This document shows, one piece after another, positions 1 through 6,063 of a DNA stretch of 7,948 nt. Position 1 is the first letter of the stretch; each line of letters starts with the position of its first letter. The position numbers and the translations under genes were made by a program. The stretch spans positions 1-7,948 of the forward strand of contig CBINNP010000170.1 in the NCBI GenBank assembly GCA_966252075.1. Reading direction: 5' to 3'. A model generated the notes under the pieces. That model ran no database searches, was not told the origin of the DNA, and saw only the letters and a program-made list of their open reading frames with translations. Source of the DNA: Solimonas sp966252075 (GTDB lineage: Bacteria > Pseudomonadota > Gammaproteobacteria > Nevskiales > Nevskiaceae).

Positions 1-132
1 GGCATGGAGCAGATCGACGAGCACGGCGGCCGCGAGCCGCGGATGCTGGAGCTGCACCCGCGGACGATGGACATCTGGGGCAGCGCGCCGGACCCGCGCT
101 TCGGCCGCGACGGCGTGATCGTGACCGGCTGA
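1..132 (+). CDS. C-terminal end of an unidentified protein (partial, 43 codons)
   Basis: The reading frame is open from the first base and stops at TGA 130-132. All 43 sense codons end in G or C, which matches the codon use of the confirmed genes here and strongly suggests real coding sequence. The visible tail reads GMEQIDEHGGREPRMLELHP at its start and ends in DGVIVTG. It is hydrophilic, with no membrane segment and no motif that I recognise. It converges on phr: the two stops lie 4 bp apart within one palindrome. The family cannot be named from this fragment; an FMN-binding split-barrel protein is a weak impression only. Confidence 0.7.
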   Translation, partial: GMEQIDEHGGREPRMLELHPRTMDIWGSAPDPRFGRDGVIVTG

Positions 133-144
133 GGCCTCAGCCGG
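125..144. terminator. Perfect 20-bp palindrome spanning both convergent stop codons
   Basis: Bases 125-134 (CCGGCTGAGG) are the exact reverse complement of 135-144. As RNA from either strand this folds as an 8-bp stem (CCGGCTGA/TCAGCCGG) with a GGCC loop. It includes TGA 130-132 of the plus-strand gene and the stop of phr (137-139 read on the minus strand). Symmetry and position between convergent genes suggest a bidirectional terminator. No T-tract follows on either side, so a classical intrinsic terminator is not proven; an RNA 3'-end-stabilising hairpin is an alternative. Confidence 0.5.
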
Positions 145-1597
145 CCTTGATCTCGGCATAGGCCGCCAGCGCGCGCTGGCGCGTCGCGGCGAGATCGACG
201 ATCGGCGCGGGGTAGTCCTCGCCGATGCGAAACCTGGCCTGTGCCAGCAATGCCGGCTTGGCCAGCCAGGGCGCGTGGATCGCCGCAGCCGGCAGCGGTG
301 CCAGTTCCGGCACCCAGCGGCGGATGTAGTCGCCGTCGGCGTCGAACTTCTGCGCCTGCAGCACCGGGTTGAAGACGCGGAAGTACGGCGCGGCGTCGGC
401 GCCGCAGCCGGCGGTCCATTGCCAGCCGAGGGTGTTGTTGGCCAGATCGGCGTCGAGCAGCGTGTCCCAGAACCAGGCTGCGCCTTCCTGCCAGGGAATC
501 AGCAGGTTCTTGGTCAGGAACGACGCGACGATCATGCGCACGCGGTTGTGCATCCAGCCGGTTGCCCACAGCTCGCGCATGCCGGCGTCGACGATCGGGA
601 TGCCGGTGGCGCCGCGTTGCCAGGCCTGCAGCTCGCGGGCGTAGTCGTGCTTGTCGCGCCACGGCAGCTTTCCGAATTTTTCGTACAGCGGCTGCGTGGT
701 GGTATCCGGAAACGCGAACAGCAGGTGGTGCGCGAACTCGCGCCAGCCCAGCTCGCGCAGGAAGTGCGCGGCGTCGCCGTCGGCCTCGTTGGCGCCGCTG
801 CGGCGCAGCGCGGCGCGCGCCTGCTGCGGCGAGATCTCGCCGAAGTGCAGGTGCGGCGACAGCCGCGAGGTGCCGCCGACGGCCGGCAGGTCACGGCGCT
901 GGCCGTAACCGGACAGTGGCGCGTCGACGAAACCGGCCAGCGCCTGCAGTGCACCGGCTTCGCCGGGACGCCAGTGCTGCGGGAAGGCGTCAGCCCAGTC
1001 GAGCCGGGGCAGCAGCTCCAGCGCTGCCAGTTCGAGGCTGTGCGGATGCGGATGTGGCATCGCGATGCGCGTCGGTGCCGGCTGCAGGCGCAGCTCCGGA
1101 AGCTGCTGCTGCAGGGTTCGCCAGAATGGCGTGAACACCTTGTACGGATCGCCGCCGCCCGTCTTCAGCCGGCCCGGCTCGGCCCACAGGCTGGCATTGA
1201 AGCTGTCGACGGCCAGGCCATCCTCGCGCAGCGCGGCCTTGATCCGGCGATCGCGGGCGATCGCCTCGGGCTCATAGAGGCGGTTCCAGTAGACGGCGCC
1301 GGCGCCGGTTTCGCGGATCAGCCGGCGCAATTCGGCCAGGCTGTCGCCGTGGCGGACGATCAGCCGCGCGCCTGCCTGGCGCAGTGCTTCATCCAGCACT
1401 GTCAGGCTGTGGTGCAGCCACCAGCGCTGCGCGCCGCCGGGCGCCCAGGCGCCCTCGGATGCGAAATCGGCGATGTAGACGGGAACGACGTGTGCATGAC
1501 GGTCGAGGGCGGCGGCGAGCGCCGGCTGGTCGGTCAGCCGCAGATCGCGGCGGAACCAGACCAGGGCGACGTCCTTGGCGGGGCGGGTGGTAGTCAT
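137..1597 (-). CDS. phr: Deoxyribodipyrimidine photolyase (class I CPD photolyase), 486 aa
   Basis: This light-driven DNA repair enzyme splits cyclobutane pyrimidine dimers using reduced FAD. The N-terminal antenna domain opens with ALVWFRRDLRLTD (residues 11-23). The FAD-binding half shows TSRLSPHLHFGEIS (243-256), WREF (285-288), TGWMHNRVRM (346-355), LANNTLGWQW (385-394) and DAAPYFRVFNP (401-411). Residues matching the dimer-contacting set known in class I CPD photolyases are present: E282, W285, N351 and M355. N388 matches the flavin-proximal Asn, and W369 and W392 match two tryptophans of the electron-transfer triad. This supports a CPD photolyase rather than a 6-4 photolyase or cryptochrome. 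Length is usual for the family (about 470-490 aa). The ATG at 1597 is the first plausible start: the preceding in-frame codons include no ATG, GTG or TTG near it, and no Shine-Dalgarno is visible. It is transcribed away from the yadG-like gene. The antenna cofactor (MTHF or other) cannot be read from sequence. Confidence 0.95.
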   Translation of the reverse strand: MTTTRPAKDVALVWFRRDLRLTDQPALAAALDRHAHVVPVYIADFASEGAWAPGGAQRWWLHHSLTVLDEALRQAGARLIVRHGDSLAELRRLIRETGAGAVYWNRLYEPEAIARDRRIKAALREDGLAVDSFNASLWAEPGRLKTGGGDPYKVFTPFWRTLQQQLPELRLQPAPTRIAMPHPHPHSLELAALELLPRLDWADAFPQHWRPGEAGALQALAGFVDAPLSGYGQRRDLPAVGGTSRLSPHLHFGEISPQQARAALRRSGANEADGDAAHFLRELGWREFAHHLLFAFPDTTTQPLYEKFGKLPWRDKHDYARELQAWQRGATGIPIVDAGMRELWATGWMHNRVRMIVASFLTKNLLIPWQEGAAWFWDTLLDADLANNTLGWQWTAGCGADAAPYFRVFNPVLQAQKFDADGDYIRRWVPELAPLPAAAIHAPWLAKPALLAQARFRIGEDYPAPIVDLAATRQRALAAYAEIKAG

Positions 1598-1640
1598 GGC
1601 GGCGAATACGCTAACCCGGCGCCGCCGGATGCGCGCCGAA

Positions 1641-1665
1641 CGCCGCGCGGCGGCGCCCCTATAAT
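1641..1665 (+). promoter_or_regulatory. Promoter of the yadG-murA run: TATAAT box with upstream palindrome
   Basis: The 78-bp gap between the divergent starts of phr (1597) and the ABC ATPase (1676) holds a perfect -10 hexamer TATAAT at 1660-1665. No good -35 box lies 16-18 bp upstream; instead there is a perfect 12-bp palindrome CGCCGCGCGGCG at 1641-1652, partly covering the expected -35 region. Transcription would start near 1671-1673, leaving a leader of about 3-5 nt before ATG 1676. An activator or repressor binding at the palindrome is inference; GC-rich palindromes also arise by chance in such DNA. No clear promoter for phr on the other strand was found. Confidence 0.5.
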
Positions 1666-1675
1666 CGTCGCCTCT

Positions 1676-2617
1676 ATGGGTTCCCCTGCTCCGATCACCG
1701 CCGCCCTCGAAATCCGCGAGGTGCGCAAGCGCTATGGCGCCGTCGAGGCGCTGCGCGGCGTCAGCTTCGATATCCAGCGCGGCGAGTTCTTCGCGCTGCT
1801 CGGCCCCAACGGTGCCGGCAAGTCGACCTTGATCAGCATCATCTCCGGCCTGGCCGCCGCCGATAGCGGCAGCGTCGCCGTGCTCGGCCACGACACCGTG
1901 CGCCAGTTCCGGCAGGCGCGCCGCCAGCTCGGCGTGGTGCCGCAGGAGCTGGTGTTCGATCCGTTCTTCAATGTCCGCGACATGCTGCGCATCCAGGCCG
2001 GCTATTACGGCTGTGGCCGCGAGAGCTGGCCGTGGATCGACGAGATGCTGGAGCGGCTGGATCTGTCGGCCAAGGCCGGCGCCTCGATGCGCGCGCTGTC
2101 CGGCGGCATGAAGCGCCGTGTGCTGATCGCGCAGGCGCTGGTGCACAAGCCGCCGGTGGTGATCCTCGACGAGCCGACCGCCGGTGTCGACGTCGAACTG
2201 CGCCGCACGCTCTGGGAATTCATGAGCGAGCTGCACCGCCAGGGCACGACGGTGGTGCTGACCACGCATTACCTCGAAGAGGCGCAGGAGCTGTGCTCGC
2301 GCGTGGCGATCCTCGACCGCGGCGCGGTGCAGGTGATCGAATCGACGCGGCAGCTGCTGGCGCGGCATCCATTCCGCTTCCTGCAGCTCAAGCTGGCCAG
2401 TGGCGTGACGTTGCCGCCAGCCCTGCAGCCGCTGGTGACCAGCGAGACCGACGGCGTCGTCGAGCTCAAGCTGGAGATCAGCCGCAATCCGATCGGCGGC
2501 GTGTTCGACGCGCTGCGCGCGGCCGGCGTGGCGATCGAGGACGTGCACACGCGCGAGCCGGATCTGGAGGACATCTTCATCGAACTCACCGGCCACAAGT
2601 CCGGAGTTGCCAAGTGA
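1676..2617 (+). CDS. yadG: ABC-2 type exporter ATP-binding protein (YadG-like), 313 aa
   Basis: This is the cytoplasmic ATPase subunit of an ABC exporter, paired with the permease that follows. Motifs in order: Walker A GPNGAGKST (43-51), Q-loop Q90, signature LSGGMKRR (141-148), Walker B VVILDEP (161-167), D-loop AGVD (169-172) and H-loop H198 in TTHYLEEA. The LSGGMKRR signature and the C-terminal region ending DLEDIFIELTG are typical of the YadG/CcmA-like drug and polysaccharide exporter ATPases. Length is close to E. coli YadG (308 aa). The start ATG at 1676 gives the expected short N-terminus before LEIREVRKRYG. No ribosome-binding site precedes it and a TATAAT box ends 10 bp upstream, so the mRNA is probably leaderless. 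The stop overlaps the GTG start of the permease by 4 bp (GTGA). The exported substrate is unknown. Confidence 0.93.
   Translation: MGSPAPITAALEIREVRKRYGAVEALRGVSFDIQRGEFFALLGPNGAGKSTLISIISGLAAADSGSVAVLGHDTVRQFRQARRQLGVVPQELVFDPFFNVRDMLRIQAGYYGCGRESWPWIDEMLERLDLSAKAGASMRALSGGMKRRVLIAQALVHKPPVVILDEPTAGVDVELRRTLWEFMSELHRQGTTVVLTTHYLEEAQELCSRVAILDRGAVQVIESTRQLLARHPFRFLQLKLASGVTLPPALQPLVTSETDGVVELKLEISRNPIGGVFDALRAAGVAIEDVHTREPDLEDIFIELTGHKSGVAK
2603..2616 (+). promoter_or_regulatory. Ribosome-binding site and GTG start of the permease
   Basis: GGAG at 2603-2606 sits 7 nt before GTG 2614-2616. It lies inside the last codons of the ATPase gene, and GTGA overlaps its TGA. This fixes the permease start at GTG and excludes longer upstream extensions of the same frame, which overlap the ATPase gene. 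Confidence 0.75.
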
Positions 2618-3381
2618 CGCCCGACCAGCGCGGTTTCGTGACGCTGCTGTACAAGGAAGTGAAGCGCTTCTGGAGCGTGCTCGGCCAGACCGTGACGGCG
2701 CCGGTGATCACCGCGCTGCTGTACCTGATGGTGTTCGCGCAGGCAATGTCCGGCCGCGCACCGGTCTATCCGGGCGTGTCCTACACCGAGTTCCTGGTGC
2801 CGGGCCTGATCATGATGACGGTGATCCAGAACGCTTTCGCCAATACCTCGTCGAGCCTCACGCAGTCGAAGATCATGGGCAATCTGGTGTTCCTGCAGAT
2901 GGCGCCGCTGGGGCCGGTGCAGTGGTTTTTTGCCTACGTGATCGCCGCGCTGGTGCGCTGCGTCTGCGTGGCGCTGGCGATGCTGGTGGTGACGTACGCC
3001 TTCGTGCCGCTGCCGGTACGCGAGCCGCTGGCGCTGCTGGCGATGTTCCTGCTGTCGGCCGGCAGTCTGGCGGTGCTCGGCCTGATCGCCGGCATCGTCG
3101 CCGAGAAGTTCGACCACATCGCCGCGTTCACCAATTTCTTCATCACGCCGCTGTCGTTCCTGTCCGGCGTGTTCTACTCCGTTCACGCGCTGCCGCCGAT
3201 CTGGTATTCGGCCAGCCATCTCAATCCGTTCTTCTACATGATCGACGGCTTCCGCTACGGTTTCTTCGGCCATGCCGACGTGCCGATCGCGCAGAGCCTG
3301 CTGTGGTGCGCCGGTTTCTTCGTGCTCGCCTCGGTGGTCTGCTTCTGGATGCTCGTCACTGGTTACAGACTCAGGAAATAG
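2614..3381 (+). CDS. yadH: ABC-2 type exporter permease (YadH-like), 255 aa
   Basis: This is the inner-membrane permease subunit of the exporter whose ATPase is encoded just upstream. About six hydrophobic segments are visible at roughly residues 26-46, 60-76, 104-130, 138-163, 170-190 and 228-250. The loop GNLVFLQMAPLGPVQ (89-103) corresponds to the cytoplasmic coupling region of ABC-2 permeases. The stretch FLSGVFYSV (182-190) followed by PPIWYSASHLNPFFYMIDG (194-212) is the conserved C-terminal ABC-2 motif. Length matches E. coli YadH (256 aa). The start is GTG with a good GGAG site and a 4-bp overlap with the ATPase gene, indicating translational coupling. It ends 1 bp before the ATG of ibaG. 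By family, such pairs export lipids, polysaccharides or drugs; nothing here fixes the substrate. Placement next to murA makes an envelope-related substrate plausible. Confidence 0.93.
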   Translation: MTPDQRGFVTLLYKEVKRFWSVLGQTVTAPVITALLYLMVFAQAMSGRAPVYPGVSYTEFLVPGLIMMTVIQNAFANTSSSLTQSKIMGNLVFLQMAPLGPVQWFFAYVIAALVRCVCVALAMLVVTYAFVPLPVREPLALLAMFLLSAGSLAVLGLIAGIVAEKFDHIAAFTNFFITPLSFLSGVFYSVHALPPIWYSASHLNPFFYMIDGFRYGFFGHADVPIAQSLLWCAGFFVLASVVCFWMLVTGYRLRK

Positions 3382-3382
3382 C

Positions 3383-3601
3383 ATGACCAAGCAGGAAATC
3401 CAGAAGCTGATCGAGGCCGGCCTGCCGAACGCGCAGGTCACGGTGCTCGGCGACGACGGCCAGCATTTCGAAGCCACCGTGGTCTGCGCCGACTTCGCCG
3501 GCAAGCTGCCGCTGGCACAGCACCGCATGGTCTACGCCACGCTCGGCGACAAGATGGGGCGCGAGATCCACGCGCTGCAGCTGACGACGCGGGCGGCCTG
3601 A
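3383..3601 (+). CDS. ibaG: BolA-family protein IbaG, 72 aa
   Basis: This is a small soluble BolA-fold protein. Family members pair with monothiol glutaredoxins through a shared [2Fe-2S] cluster and act in iron-sulfur trafficking; E. coli IbaG is linked to acid stress. Visible family features are the N-terminal helix MTKQEIQKLIEAGLP, DGQHFEATVV (25-34), FAGKLPLAQHRMVYATLG (38-55) carrying the conserved His47, and IHALQL (62-67). It is about 12 residues shorter than E. coli IbaG (84 aa), missing the C-terminal tail, but the core fold is complete. GGAA at 3374-3377 lies 5 nt before ATG 3383. The stop TGA 3599-3601 shares its final A with the ATG of murA, the neighbour that ibaG also has in E. 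coli and other gammaproteobacteria. Confidence 0.9.
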   Translation: MTKQEIQKLIEAGLPNAQVTVLGDDGQHFEATVVCADFAGKLPLAQHRMVYATLGDKMGREIHALQLTTRAA

Positions 3602-4875
3602 TGGACAAGTTCGTCATCGAGGGCAACGGCCCGCTCGACGGCGTCGTCGAGGCCTCCGGCGCCAAGAACGCGGCGCTGCCGATCCTCTGCGCGGCGCTGC
3701 TGTCGGACGAGCCGCTGCACGTCACCAACGTGCCCAAGCTCTGGGACATCAACACCACGCGCAAGCTGCTGCTGCAGATGGGCTGCACGGTCGAGCAGCC
3801 GGATCCGCACGAGATGGTCGTCGATGCCAGGGGCATCACCACCTGCGTCGCGCCGTACGAGCTGGTCAAGACCATGCGCGCGTCGATCCTCGTGCTCGGC
3901 CCGCTGGTCGCCAAGCGCGGCGAGGCGCATGTCTCGCTGCCGGGCGGCTGCGCGATCGGCGCGAGGCCGGTCGACCTGCACCTGATGGGCCTGGAGGCGA
4001 TGGGCGCCGAGATCAAGCTCGAAGGGGGCTTCATCCATGCCTTTGCGCCCAAGGGAGGGCGCCTGCGCGGCGCACGCATCGTCTTCGATACGGTGACGGT
4101 GACCGGCACCGAGAACCTGATGATGGCGGCCGCGCTGGCCGACGGGGAGACGGTGCTGGAGAACGCCGCGCGCGAGCCGGAAGTGGTCGATCTGGCACGC
4201 TGCCTGCGCGCGATGGGCGCGCAGATCAGCGGCGAGGGCACGACGACGATCCGCGTGCGGGGCGTGCCTGAGCTGCACGCCGCCACGTACGCGGTGCTGC
4301 CGGATCGCATCGAGACCGGTACCTTCCTGGCCGCCGCCGCTGCGACGCGCGGCCGCGTTCGTGTCAACAAGACCGATCCGGCGATGCTCGACGCGGTACT
4401 GGTCAAGCTGCAGCAGGCCGGCGCCAAGATCGCCACCGGCACCGACTTCATCGAGGTCGACATGCAGGGCAAGCGGCCGCTGGCGGTCAACATCCACACC
4501 ATGCCGCACCCGGGTTTCCCGACCGACATGCAGGCGCAGATGATGGCGATGAACTGCGTGGCCGAAGGCGTCGGTGTGATCAAGGAAACGATCTTCGAGA
4601 ACCGCTTCATGCACGCACAGGAACTGCTGCGGCTGAACGCGGACATCCGCATCGAGGGCAACACCGCCGTCATCACCGGCCGTGAGCGCCTGCAGGCGGC
4701 GCCGATCATGGCCACCGACCTGCGTGCCTCGGCGAGTCTGGTGATCGCCGCGCTGGCCGCCGATGGCGAGACCTTCATCGACCGCATCTACCACATGGAT
4801 CGCGGCTATGAAGACATCGAAGGCAAGCTGGCCGCGCTCGGTGCGCGGATCAAGCGCGTCAGCAAGCTGATCTGA
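3601..4875 (+). CDS. murA: UDP-N-acetylglucosamine 1-carboxyvinyltransferase MurA, 424 aa
   Basis: MurA transfers enolpyruvate from phosphoenolpyruvate to UDP-GlcNAc in the cytoplasm, the first committed step of peptidoglycan synthesis. The catalytic set is complete: K22-N23 in SGAKNAALP, C117 in PGGCAIGARPVDLH (the residue attacked by fosfomycin), D309 in GFPTDMQAQ and R401 in HMDRGYE; R375 lies in TDLRASASL. Cys rather than Asp at 117 predicts fosfomycin sensitivity at the target level. Length is usual (E. coli 419 aa). The start overlaps the ibaG stop by one base (TGATG), with only a weak GGGCGG upstream, so translation is probably coupled to ibaG. As an essential gene it is probably served by the upstream promoter at 1660, unless an internal one exists. 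Confidence 0.98.
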   Translation: MDKFVIEGNGPLDGVVEASGAKNAALPILCAALLSDEPLHVTNVPKLWDINTTRKLLLQMGCTVEQPDPHEMVVDARGITTCVAPYELVKTMRASILVLGPLVAKRGEAHVSLPGGCAIGARPVDLHLMGLEAMGAEIKLEGGFIHAFAPKGGRLRGARIVFDTVTVTGTENLMMAAALADGETVLENAAREPEVVDLARCLRAMGAQISGEGTTTIRVRGVPELHAATYAVLPDRIETGTFLAAAAATRGRVRVNKTDPAMLDAVLVKLQQAGAKIATGTDFIEVDMQGKRPLAVNIHTMPHPGFPTDMQAQMMAMNCVAEGVGVIKETIFENRFMHAQELLRLNADIRIEGNTAVITGRERLQAAPIMATDLRASASLVIAALAADGETFIDRIYHMDRGYEDIEGKLAALGARIKRVSKLI

Positions 4876-4883
4876 TCTGATCT
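4867..4883 (+). repeat. Pentanucleotide tandem repeat CTGAT x3 at the murA stop
   Basis: CTGAT occurs three times in tandem (4867-4871, 4872-4876, 4877-4881) followed by CT. The first unit supplies the last codons of MurA (CTG ATC) and the second supplies its TGA. Losing or gaining one unit by slippage leaves the MurA protein unchanged, because each unit restores CTGATCTGA. It would only alter the 25-bp spacing to the next gene by 5 bp. Confidence 0.85.
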
Positions 4884-4888
4884 CAAGC

Positions 4889-4903
4889 GGAGTGCTGCCG
4901 ATG
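4889..4903 (+). promoter_or_regulatory. Ribosome-binding site deciding the NYN gene start
   Basis: GGAG at 4889-4892 is 8 nt from ATG 4901-4903. An in-frame GTG at 4892 overlaps this GGAG itself and has no site of its own, so ATG 4901 is the preferred start. Confidence 0.7.
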
Positions 4904-5776
4904 GCCGACCTGTCCAAGCTCGCGGTGCTGATCGACGCCGACAATACCCAGCCGGCGATCGCGGCGGCGCTGCTGGAGGAGATCGCCAAGTACGGCGTCG
5001 CCTCGGTCAAGCGCGTCTACGGCGACTGGACGACGCCGAACCTGGGCGGCTGGAAGAAGGTGCTGATCGACCTGGCGATCCAGCCGGTGCAGCAGTTCAG
5101 CTACACCACCGGCAAGAACGCCACCGACAGCCGCATGATCATCGACGCGATGGATCTGCTGTACTCGGATCGCTTCGACGGCTTCTGCCTGGTCTCCAGC
5201 GACAGCGACTTCACCGGCCTGGCCTCGCGGCTGCGCGAGGCGGGGTTGACCGTCTACGGCTTCGGCGAGCGCAAGACGCCGCAATCGCTGCGCGCCGCCT
5301 GCGACAAGTTCATCTATCTCGACGTGCTGCGCGGCGCCGCCAAGGTCGTCAAGGCCGTCAAGCCCGCGGAAGTGGACAGCGCTGCCCCGGCGCCGAAGAA
5401 GGCGGCAAGGAAGAAGGTCGCCAAGCAGGCGGCGACGCCGGCTGCGCTGCCGGTCGTGGCCGAGGCGCCGCGCAAGCCGGACATCCGGCCTGAGCCCCGC
5501 GCCGAGGCCAAACCGGACCCCAAGGCCGATTCCGAGCTGCTGCGCCTGTTTCACGAGGCGGTCGACGACGCCGCCGACGACGACGGCTGGGCCAGCCTCG
5601 GCGCGGTCGGCAGCCTGATCGCCAAGCGCCAGCCGGATTTCGACTCGCGCAACTATGGCTACAAGAAGCTCAGCGATCTGGCGATCGCGCTGGGCGAGTT
5701 CGAGACCGAGGAGCGCCGCTCCATCGATGGCAAGCAGAAGACGCTGTTTCTGCGCGATCGCCGCCGCAACGCCTGA
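4901..5776 (+). CDS. NYN-domain (PIN-like) nuclease family protein with C-terminal OST-HTH/LOTUS domain, 291 aa
   Basis: The N-terminal domain (about 5-145) is a NYN/DUF88 (LabA-like) fold: LAVLIDADNTQ (7-17) with D12 and D14, KNATDSRMIIDAMDLLY (72-88) with D76 and D82, and LVSSDSDFTGLASRLREAG (97-115) with D101 and D103. These acidic residues match the metal-binding set of PIN-like RNases, so RNase activity is likely by family. A basic, Ala/Pro/Lys-rich linker (about 146-210) connects to a C-terminal OST-HTH (LOTUS) domain (about 211-287) with WASLGAVGSLI, FDSRNYGYKKLSDLAI and KTLFLRDRR, a module linked to RNA binding. The gene follows murA by 25 bp and has its own GGAG site. It probably belongs to the same transcript and is followed by terminator-like hairpins. 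The target RNA is unknown, and its link to wall synthesis is positional only. Confidence 0.88.
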   Translation: MADLSKLAVLIDADNTQPAIAAALLEEIAKYGVASVKRVYGDWTTPNLGGWKKVLIDLAIQPVQQFSYTTGKNATDSRMIIDAMDLLYSDRFDGFCLVSSDSDFTGLASRLREAGLTVYGFGERKTPQSLRAACDKFIYLDVLRGAAKVVKAVKPAEVDSAAPAPKKAARKKVAKQAATPAALPVVAEAPRKPDIRPEPRAEAKPDPKADSELLRLFHEAVDDAADDDGWASLGAVGSLIAKRQPDFDSRNYGYKKLSDLAIALGEFETEERRSIDGKQKTLFLRDRRRNA

Positions 5777-5793
5777 CAGTTTTCCAAAAACTG
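5777..5793 (+). repeat. Hairpin directly after the NYN gene stop
   Basis: CAGTTTT (5777-5783) and AAAACTG (5787-5793) form a perfect 7-bp stem with a CCA loop, starting one base after the TGA at 5774-5776. It is A/T-rich with no T-tract behind it, so it is a weak terminator candidate; it may instead protect the mRNA 3' end. Confidence 0.5.
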
Positions 5794-5809
5794 CCTATCG
5801 ATATGCAGA

Positions 5810-5829
5810 GGCGCTGAGCGCCCTGTTTT
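5810..5829 (+). terminator. Possible rho-independent terminator of the yadG-murA-NYN run
   Basis: GGCGC (5810-5814) and GCGCC (5818-5822) form a strong 5-bp stem with a TGA loop, followed after three bases by TTTT (5826-5829). Position 34 bp after the last stop of the run is right. The stem is short and the T-tract has only four T, so it is a modest candidate. A second small inverted repeat, GTTTT/AAAAC (5825-5840), overlaps the T-tract. Confidence 0.4.
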
Positions 5830-5941
5830 CTGGGCAAAACCCGGAAAATCCGCTGTAAGCCCGCCACTTCTTGCCAAGACGCCCGCGCTCGCCGCTGGCG
5901 GCGCCGGTCATGGCGCGCGGCTGGCGCCGAAGTCTGCTGTG

Positions 5942-5994
5942 TTTCCATATATAAAATAATTAAAAAACAATAGCTTGATGATTTTACCGTAAAA
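5942..5994. other. AT-rich island with a TTTTAC/GTAAAA inverted repeat
   Basis: About 50 bp of A/T-dominated sequence stands out sharply from the GC-rich surroundings. It ends with TTTTAC-C-GTAAAA (5982-5994), a perfect 6-bp inverted repeat with one central base. It could be a regulator site, an UP-like element, a bend, or a nucleoid-protein site. No well-spaced -35/-10 pair leading into a gene was found on either strand. Confidence 0.6.
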
Positions 5995-6063
5995 GGCGAG
6001 GGCGGCAGCCCGGCGCTGCCTTGCTGCGCTCCTTGGCAGGAGCCTCTGCTGCGGACAGCGCCG

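Noticed and set aside
275..1675. Long plus-strand in-frame extension upstream of the ABC ATPase gene
   Set aside because: It is antisense to phr, whose motifs are unmistakable. The ABC domain starts just after ATG 1676, and homologues have the short N-terminus.
1598..2596. Minus-strand extension upstream of the phr start
   Set aside because: It lies opposite the ABC ATPase gene, is rich in His/Arg/Gln shadow composition, and the photolyase fold begins at ATG 1597.
2269..3528. 419-codon minus-strand open frame opposite the permease and ibaG
   Set aside because: It is a GC-rich antisense shadow with no domain motifs. The plus strand carries clear ABC-2 permease and BolA signatures.
4892..4900. 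GTG start three codons upstream of the chosen NYN start
   Set aside because: This GTG overlaps the GGAG site that is well spaced for ATG 4901 and has no site of its own.
3438..5010. Two long minus-strand open frames (3438-4787 and 3532-5010) opposite murA
   Set aside because: They overlap each other and MurA, whose catalytic residues are all present. Composition is that of reverse-frame shadows.
5670..5948. 92-codon minus-strand open frame overlapping the NYN gene end
   Set aside because: It is mostly antisense to the LOTUS domain, has no good ribosome-binding site, and its composition does not look coding.
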